From: Moniliella sp. 'wahieum'
Lineage: Eukaryota; Basidiomycota; Moniliellomycetes; Moniliellales; Moniliellaceae
Reading direction: 5' to 3'
NCBI GenBank assembly: GCA_003971905.1
Contig: RSEE01000009.1
Span: 1,054,001 to 1,118,000 of the forward strand
Length of the DNA: 64,000 nt
Shown: in pieces, positions 57,877-64,000 of the stretch
Position numbering within the stretch: position 1 is the stretch's first letter
How the letters are laid out: each line of letters opens with the position of its first letter
Position numbers and translations under genes: made by a program
Notes under the pieces: generated by a model
What the model was told of the DNA's origin: nothing
What the model saw: only the letters and a program-made list of their open reading frames with translations
Database searches by the model: none

Positions 57877-59602
57877 ATGGTTCTCGTGCTCTTTGAGACG
57901 GCGGGTGCGTCTCCGCTCTCGTGTCTTTTCTTTGCCTCCCTTCGTGCTGACTTCACCTCCCTCGTTGGCACCCAGTGGGCTTTTGCTTGTTCCAGCTCGC
58001 CTCGCCCACGTCTGCCATCAAGAACGGTGACCTGGCCAAGAAGTTCAAGTCGGCCGAGGATGTTGCCAGCTTGATTAAGCTCCAGGCCATCCACCGCTTT
58101 ACCTCCACCGCCGAGGCGGTCCAGGACGCTTCTGACATTGGCGACGGAAAGGTGCCCAAGTCGCTCAAGAAATTCCTCTCGGCCGAAATCAAGGATAAAG
58201 CGGCCAAGGGGGGCCAGAGCAGCTGGTTGTGATTGACCCCAAGCTGGGCGGGGCAATTAGCAAAAAAGTAGGGATCGATGTCTACTCGGATTCGTCGGTT
58301 ATGGACCTGTACCGTGGAATTCGCGAACACCTCGCCAGTCTTCTTTCGGCTTCGGGCGCAGCGGATGGATCGGGCACCGTCGACGCTCGCGATATCTCGA
58401 CCATGGCCTTGGGCTTGTCGCACAGCCTGTCGCGGTATAAGCTCAAGTTCAGCCCCGACAAGGTGGATACGATGATTGTTCAAGCCATTGGTTTGCTGGA
58501 CGACCTAGACAAGGAAGTCAACATTTACGCCATGCGCGTCAAGGAGTGGTACGGCTGGCACTTCCCCGAGATGGGCAAGATCGTCAACGACAATGTGGCC
58601 TATGCCAAGTCGATCCGTGCCATGGGCTTCCGCACCAACGCTCACTCTACTGACTTTTCCGACATCTTGCCCACTGAAATCGAGGAGACGCTTAAGGCCG
58701 CCGCGGAAATCTCAATGGGAACTGAGATCTCTGACTCGGACCTGGCTCACATCCAAGAACTGGCCGAGCAGGTCATCAATATCTCAGCCTACCGCGCCCA
58801 GTTGTACAGTTATCTCCAACAGCGCATGTCGCACATTGCCCCCAACCTCACTGCGTTGGTCGGCGAGTTGGTCGGAGCGCGGTTAATTTCCCACGCGGGT
58901 TCGTTGATGAACCTGGCCAAAGCGCCCGCCTCGACGATTCAGATCCTGGGTGCGGAAAAGGCGCTCTTCCGCGCACTCAAGACCAAGCACGACACGCCCA
59001 AGTATGGTCTGCTGTACCACGCATCTCTGGTGGGCCAAGCACCCAACAAGTTGAAGGGTAAGATGGCGCGTATGGTCGCCACCAAGACTGCACTCTCGGT
59101 GCGTCTTGATGCGCTGGCTGATGACCAGACCGACGAGGCTCATGCCACCTCGACCGGAAACGATAATACTGGCCACGCTTCCATTGGTATTGAAGCCCGC
59201 AACGTTCTGGAGCACCGACTCCACGCGCTCGAGTCGGGAAACTTCTCAGGTGCACTCAAGAAGGACCGCTCCTTTGGTGCGGCCAAGCAGAATGCGTTCC
59301 AACCGGAACTTGCGTCTGCACCACGGACGTACAATGCTGCTGTGGATGCCCCCGTCACCGCCAAGGTGGAGGAAGAGGAACCGAAACTTTCTAAGGAGGA
59401 GCGCAAGGCCGCCAAGAAAGCTGCCAAGAAAGCGGCCAAGGAAGGGGATGTGTCCATGGCTACATCCGAGGCGGATGAGAGCAAGAAGTTGTCCAAGGAA
59501 GAGCGCAAGGCGGCCAAGAAGGCCAAGAAACGTGTGGCTGAAGAGAATGGGGACGAAAGTAAGGCTGAAAAGAAGAAGAAGAGGAGCAAGCATAGCGATT
59601 AA
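57877..59602 (+). CDS. NOP58: NOP58, box C/D snoRNP core protein
   Basis: Exon 1 (57877-57904) is [10 protein letters not shown] 71-base intron (57905-57975) precedes [18 protein letters not shown]. The frame breaks at a G run (58208-58213) that is one base short. Beyond it the product reads [29 protein letters not shown], then the Nop domain [99 protein letters not shown] and [20 protein letters not shown]. The C terminus is a Lys/Glu-rich tail with two [13 protein letters not shown] repeats (KKE/D-type nucleolar tail) ending at TAA 59602. With Nop56, Snu13 and fibrillarin it assembles box C/D snoRNPs for rRNA 2'-O-methylation. Length is normal. Confidence 0.97.
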
Positions 59603-60115
59603 GTCGTCTCCATGCCAAGGCAAGGTTGCATACCTCGTTCCATTCCTCTGTTGGACACCGGTGGGCGTGCCGTCGCAACTTTTCTCCTACCCAGCTATTG
59701 TGGACCCGCCTCTACGTGCTTCCTGCACGTTGGGCAGACCTAGGAGCGGCGTGTGTGCAGCCACTAGTCTGTGTAATGTAATATCTAGCTCATGGCGCCA
59801 ACGACACCTGACCTCGCACATAGAGCTGGCATACCGATGCCATACCTCATCGAGATGATATTCCTTCCGTGCCTTTTTGTCCAAAATGCTACTCTACCCC
59901 CAAGGCACTCAAGGCCAGCAGGTCTGCTCGATGGTACCTCGCGCCTATACCCCCAACCACCAATGCCCACCTATCGATCATCCGAAGCAACAGCGTACGC
60001 GTATATGAGAGAGAAGTATGCGGGTCCATATGACCATTATCCACCCATCTCACTCCCGCCTCAGTCTGAGCATGGAGACCCTGCGGCGCAGTCGCCAGCC
60101 TCAGCGTCCCCATTG
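59603..60115. other. intergenic between convergent NOP58 and GLO3 genes
   Basis: Holds 3' regions of both genes. No coding frame with resemblance to a known family is found, and no repeat is evident. Confidence 0.55.
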
Positions 60116-61946
60116 TTAGGATCCGTTACGCGCCGCATCCTCCAGGTACTGTGATAGCTTCAACGCCCCCGTCCTGAGCGAGTCAAGTCCCGATTGGACG
60201 TCAGGGTTGTTCATGAAGCGGCGGTAGTAGTCTTTGGCAGTCGCTTCGAGCTCGGCAAAGTCGCCATTGGACCATCCATTGTCAACGCTGTGCCACTCGT
60301 CTTCCAACTCGGCATCTGGATCGTCCGCATCTGGCTCATCCCGCCCAAAGTACGCATTGGATGAGATGGTAGTGGCACCCGAGAACTTTTGCAGTCGTTC
60401 TTGCGCCTCAGCATGTGGTTCCGAATCGTAACTGCCCCGCTCAAAGTACATGTCGCTCGAAATGGCCTTTTGGTTGCCAAACTTGCGTCGTGCATAGTTT
60501 GGCATCTCTTCCTCTGCCCACGCGTTGCCGCTCGAGAAGCTAAGGTCGCAGCTGCTTGCTGGGACCGCAACCGCTCTTAAGCCCCATACGACCCATCCCC
60601 ATCCCCAACCTGTCCACCTGACCCGACGACTTGGGATGCCCCGCAGTCCGCCGACCCCGTACTCGCGCCCGTGGCCGTTGGAACATTATGTTGTTGAGAG
60701 CACTTGACGGCCTGACGGGCCGCCTGCTCGGCCTGCTGGTCAGAAACTTTCCGTGACGCTTCTTGCGCGGCAGCTTGATGTGCTGCACCCTCAGCCTCAG
60801 CCGCAGCCTTGGCCACAACCTTAATCTGCCGTTGTTTTTCCTCCTCTTGCGCTTGCGCCTTGGACGTCTCGGCAGCTCTCCGCTTGGCCGCGGCAAAATC
60901 AAACGTACCAGCTTCTCTGACCCCACCAACTTTTGCCCGCACGGCCAGGTGCAGATCCAGCCGATTGGCGCCTAGGCGCGACGCCCCCAGTGCTCGCCGA
61001 GGTGCACGGGCAGCAAGTACACTGGCTGGAGCAGGGGAGGATGCACAGAGACAGGCGTTGTACTTCGAGGAGTGGCCAGGACAGGAGAGAAGGTGCCAGG
61101 CTGGGGCATACTCTCTGGAGGGAGAGCATGATGCTCGGACTACCGGGGGACGCGCGCGAGACCCAATCCCAGCCTCCCCGCTGGCACTGGGGTTGCGAGA
61201 GACGCGATGGACGTGATGGACGTGTTGGGCCTTGGCGTCAGGGCGGGGTGGGGGTATCGTTGTCCCAGTCGTCAAAAAAGTTGTCGTCGACTTTAAGGGA
61301 TGCCGTAGGCGCAGGTCCGGTACCAATAGCCAAACTAGGGAAGACCACAGGAGCACAATCGCCACGCCGGACGTGGCAGCGTCAGCCTCAACACGTCGAT
61401 CTAGCTCTTGCTGGTACGCCTGGGCGACGGACGAAGTGTACTTGACCTTGCCCTCCACACCGGCACGCAGCAGCTCAGAGGCCTTGCGGGCATCCATTGA
61501 AAAATTTACATGCCGCCTCATTGCCTCCCACTTTCATCGCGCGCAGCTGCGCCCAGCTCCAGGAATCTAGATTCGTGCTGCGGACAAACGTGATGTGCAC
61601 ACCCAGGTTGCGATGCACGCTGCTGCAGTCGAGACAGATGTAGATGGCAAACGTGGCAGATGCCCAGGTCGGGTTCTTGGCGCCACAGTCAAAGCATACC
61701 TGGCGAGAAACGAGAAACGAGAAACGAGAAACGAGAAACGAGAAACGAGAAACGAGAAACGAGAAACGAGAAACGAGAAACGGGTGAACTGGTAGAACAG
61801 AATCGCACGCGGTGGCTAGCGCGCCTGTCAAGGTCACGGAGCAACGGGCAACGAGCAACGGGCAGACGCACCTTGTTCTGCTTGGCTTGGGAGCGGAGGT
61901 GCTTGAAGATCTGGACCAGCTCGTCGCGGCTGGGATTGGCGGCCAT
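60116..61946 (-). CDS. GLO3: GLO3/ArfGAP2-3-type Arf GTPase-activating protein
   Basis: Exon 1 (61946-61872) is [20 protein letters not shown] plus AKQNK. A 172-base intron (61871-61700, GTGCGT to CGCCAG) contains the GAAACGA heptamer array. Exon 2 opens with the ArfGAP zinc finger CX2CX16CX2C (CFDCGAKNP...CLDC), followed by [20 protein letters not shown] with the catalytic Arg. After frame changes it continues as [32 protein letters not shown]-like basic segments and Ala/Gln-rich coiled-coil sequence. The C terminus has Glo3 repeats [14 protein letters not shown] and [15 protein letters not shown]. It ends at TAA 60116-60118. The family drives GTP hydrolysis on Arf1 in COPI retrograde transport from Golgi to ER. 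Confidence 0.93.
61704..61783. repeat. heptanucleotide microsatellite (GAAACGA)n inside the GLO3 intron
   Basis: About eleven tandem copies of the seven-base unit, nearly perfect, lying next to the splice acceptor of the GLO3 intron. Because seven is not a multiple of three it is open in several frames and gives spurious Arg/Asn/Glu/Lys or Phe/Leu/Val/Ser repeat ORFs. Confidence 0.95.
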
Positions 61947-62553
61947 GGGTGGTGGAGGTCGGAAGTGGGTACCGAGGGCAGTGGCGCCGAGAAGAACCGG
62001 CGCTGGCGAGTGCAGCAGGGGAGGGAAAGCAGGCCGTCGCAGGCCTCCGAAGGACTAAGTACTAAGGCCTTTAATTTAAGGCCAAGCCACGGCCGGCCAC
62101 AGCAGAGTATATATCACCTACATCACCCACATCACCCAGCATCACACCACCGTCGATCCCCGTGCGTGTGATCACACCGCGCGGCACGTGTCGAGTAAAT
62201 AGTGAACTTGACGAATACCACAGCCCATCTGCGTCTATGCTGCATGGCTTCTGCGCGCTGGATGTGGGATGTCCATCTGCGTTGCATCACTGTCACTTCT
62301 CTTGTCTTCTGGACCCAGTCCTGTTCAACGTTCATCCATCTCATCCTCTATTGCGTTTCTGCCAGCCAACACGCACCATACTGAGCTGGCTTGAAGCTTG
62401 ATTCTGCTCCGAGTGTTCCTTGCTCTACCGAGGCAACGCCTCCAACACTGCAGCATACCAGGGTGATGAAGCACTTCTTACCATGCAACAACCATACGTA
62501 GAGGCAACGAACACGCTGAAAGCAGCGGCCAGGCAACCCCGCTCAACGGGGTT
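61947..62553. other. intergenic between GLO3 promoter and DLD 3' end
   Basis: CATCACCCACATCACC repeats at 62118-62140 and a GATC word near 62152. It must include the GLO3 promoter. No gene is recognised. Confidence 0.5.
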
Positions 62554-64000
62554 AGTTTAGCTCGACGTTTTGCTTGGCCGAGTCGGCGTCGACCAATTTA
62601 CCCGGGTTCATGATGTTGTTGGGGTCGATCTGGTTCATCAGCGTCCGGTACAATCCACCGTATCCACACCCAACTCATTCTCAATAAACTGTTTCTTGCC
62701 AATCCCGACCCCATGCTCGCCCGTCGCGCGGTGCCATGGAGGTCTTGGGCGTGATGAATCATACGGTGAACCACTTCCTTCACCTTGGCCAACGTAACCA
62801 AGTCGTGCTCGCGATAGATAAGAAGAGAGTGCTGCCAGGAAAATACGAGTTAGTAGTCTCCCTCCTCGTCCCACCACAGTGTGGAAGGCGAAACAAAAAC
62901 GTACAAAGTTGCCGTCGCCAACGTGCCCCAAGATGGGGCCGTACAAGTTTTGTTCTTGGATGTCCGCCGTGACACGTTTGACCAGCGCTGGCAGCTGGCC
63001 AACCGGCACACATACGTCGGTCACCCACGCACGCCAAACACCGAATTTTTCCTCGGCATCGTCCGACTCGGGCTCGGTGGGTTTGGGGTACGACAACGCG
63101 GACCAAAAAGCCACTTTTCGCGCCCGCCAAAGACGATCGATTTCCTTTTGATTGTCGCCGTATTGAATGTGCGCCGCACCATGCTCCTGCAGAATCGTCT
63201 CGGCCAGCTCATAGTCCGCCGCAAGATGTTTAGGCGTAGCACCAGACAGCTTTAGGAATATCGTCGGTACCTCCCCCCCCGGCATGGAGGGCGTGTCGGG
63301 ATCGTCTTGCGCCGCACGATTCACAGCTCCAATCATTGCCCCGTCCATGAGCTCTACACATTGCGGCTGCATCCCTGTCCGAAGAATCGCCCCCGACGCT
63401 GCGACCGCATCGTCAACCGTAGGGAATGTGGCTACTACCACCGCATTGGGAAGTTTGGGCACCAGGCGAAGCGTGATGGCTACAATCACCCCCAGCGTCG
63501 CCTCGGAACCGAGAAAGAGCTTGGTCAGGTCCGGTCCGACTGAGGACTTGCGTGCACGAGAGCGCGTAGTGACCACCTTGCCCGAAGGCAAAACAACAGT
63601 CACATTCAATACGTAGTCCCCCTTCATCGTCCCGTACCGCACAGCATTCGTACCGCTGCACCCGGTCGATGCCATACCACCAATACTGGCGGTAGGACCT
63701 GGGTCGATGGGGAAGAAGAGTCCAGTCCCACGCCGCTCCAACTCAGCATTCAGTTCTTCCCATCCCAGTCCAGGCTGGACAGTCACATCCCCATCTTCCT
63801 CCGAAAGACGCAGGATGGACTTCATCCGACTAAAGTCGAGACTGATGCTGCGTCGGCCATCGAGATCCGCATCTGTGCCTGCCGTGTGACCCTCGAGGGA
63901 AGTGCCACCACCAAAGGGAACAATCGGCACACTGTGTTCTTGACACGCCTGCACAATCGTCACCACATCTTTGGTCGATTCGGGAACACGACAGCGGCAT
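62554..64000 (-). CDS. DLD1: D-lactate dehydrogenase (cytochrome), FAD-linked, partial at right edge
   Basis: The minus-strand product reads, from the window edge, AAVVFP, then (after one added base) ESTKDVVTIVQACQEHSVP, IVPFGGGTSLEGH, PIDPGPTASIGGMASTGCSG, NAVRYGTMKGDYVLNVTVVL and LFLGSEATLGVIVAITLRLV. Further on are AHIQYGDNQKEIDRLWRARK, a GHVGDGNF metal/FAD motif, a 72-base intron (62904-62833, GTACGT to GGCAG with CTAAC), HSLLIYREHD, and TGEHGVGIGKKQFIENELG. It ends LMNQIDPNNIMNPGK...QNVELN at TAA 62554. These are PCMH-type FAD-binding and cap-domain motifs of the DLD family that oxidises D-lactate with cytochrome c in mitochondria. The N terminus and any targeting signal lie beyond the window. 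A two-base excess or one-base lack occurs near 62732. Confidence 0.95.

Noticed and set aside
61704-61783. Regular short repeats that could suggest a CRISPR-like array
   Set aside because: The units are contiguous seven-base copies without spacers, inside a fungal intron; it is a microsatellite.

Overview
The window is GC-rich nuclear DNA of a fungus, most probably a basidiomycete. The genes are eukaryotic and interrupted by short introns (about 50-170 bases, mostly GTACGT/GTGAGT-type donors and CAG/TAG acceptors). They include fungal-specific families (Skt5/Chs4-like Sel1 protein, white-collar-1 photoreceptor, DUF3405, Msn2-type zinc finger). The white-collar protein carries LOV/PAS domains but shows no GATA zinc finger, which is the basidiomycete form. 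The species cannot be named from sequence alone.

Layout. 0-1.6 kb: a Ser/Pro-rich protein gene on the minus strand, running off the left edge. 1.7-8.1 kb: a repeat-rich island with a dispersed repeat, a 122-base tandem duplication, an uncharacterised ORF, a Helitron-type helicase remnant and an LTR-like element. 8.4-10.4 kb: Skt5/Chs4-like Sel1-repeat gene (minus). 11.7 kb: an intron-containing tRNA (minus). 12.4-15.1 kb: an uncharacterised Ser-rich gene with a possible membrane segment. 15.4-16.7 kb: simple repeats. 16.9-18.8 kb: PER1/PGAP3 (minus). 19.2-22.5 kb: a BYE1-like PHD-TFIIS-SPOC gene. 23.8-25.7 kb: AP-2 mu. 27.4-32.4 kb: white collar 1. 33.0-35.9 kb: a WW-WW-MyTH4-RhoGAP gene. 36.4-37.8 kb: an Msn2/4-like zinc finger (minus). 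37.8-42.3 kb: a second repeat island containing a solo LTR with a target-site duplication. 42.4-64 kb: a dense housekeeping block: YOP1/REEP, EI24-like, RPL34, mitochondrial acetylglutamate kinase, calnexin, DUF3405, ribophorin I (OST1), NOP58, GLO3-type ArfGAP (minus) and D-lactate dehydrogenase (minus, running off the right edge).

Many of the recognisable proteins act in the secretory system: PER1, YOP1, EI24, calnexin, OST1, GLO3, AP-2 mu and a putative Golgi DUF3405 enzyme. The calnexin promoter carries three ACGTGG-core motifs that resemble unfolded-protein-response elements.

The dominant anomaly is that nearly every gene, including essential single-copy ones (RPL34, NOP58, calnexin), is broken into several reading frames. 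At most sites examined closely, family conservation places the break at a run of identical bases, usually C or G, that is one base too short. The simplest reading is systematic indel error in the assembly. Exon coordinates below are therefore gene spans that cross such frameshifts, not single open frames.
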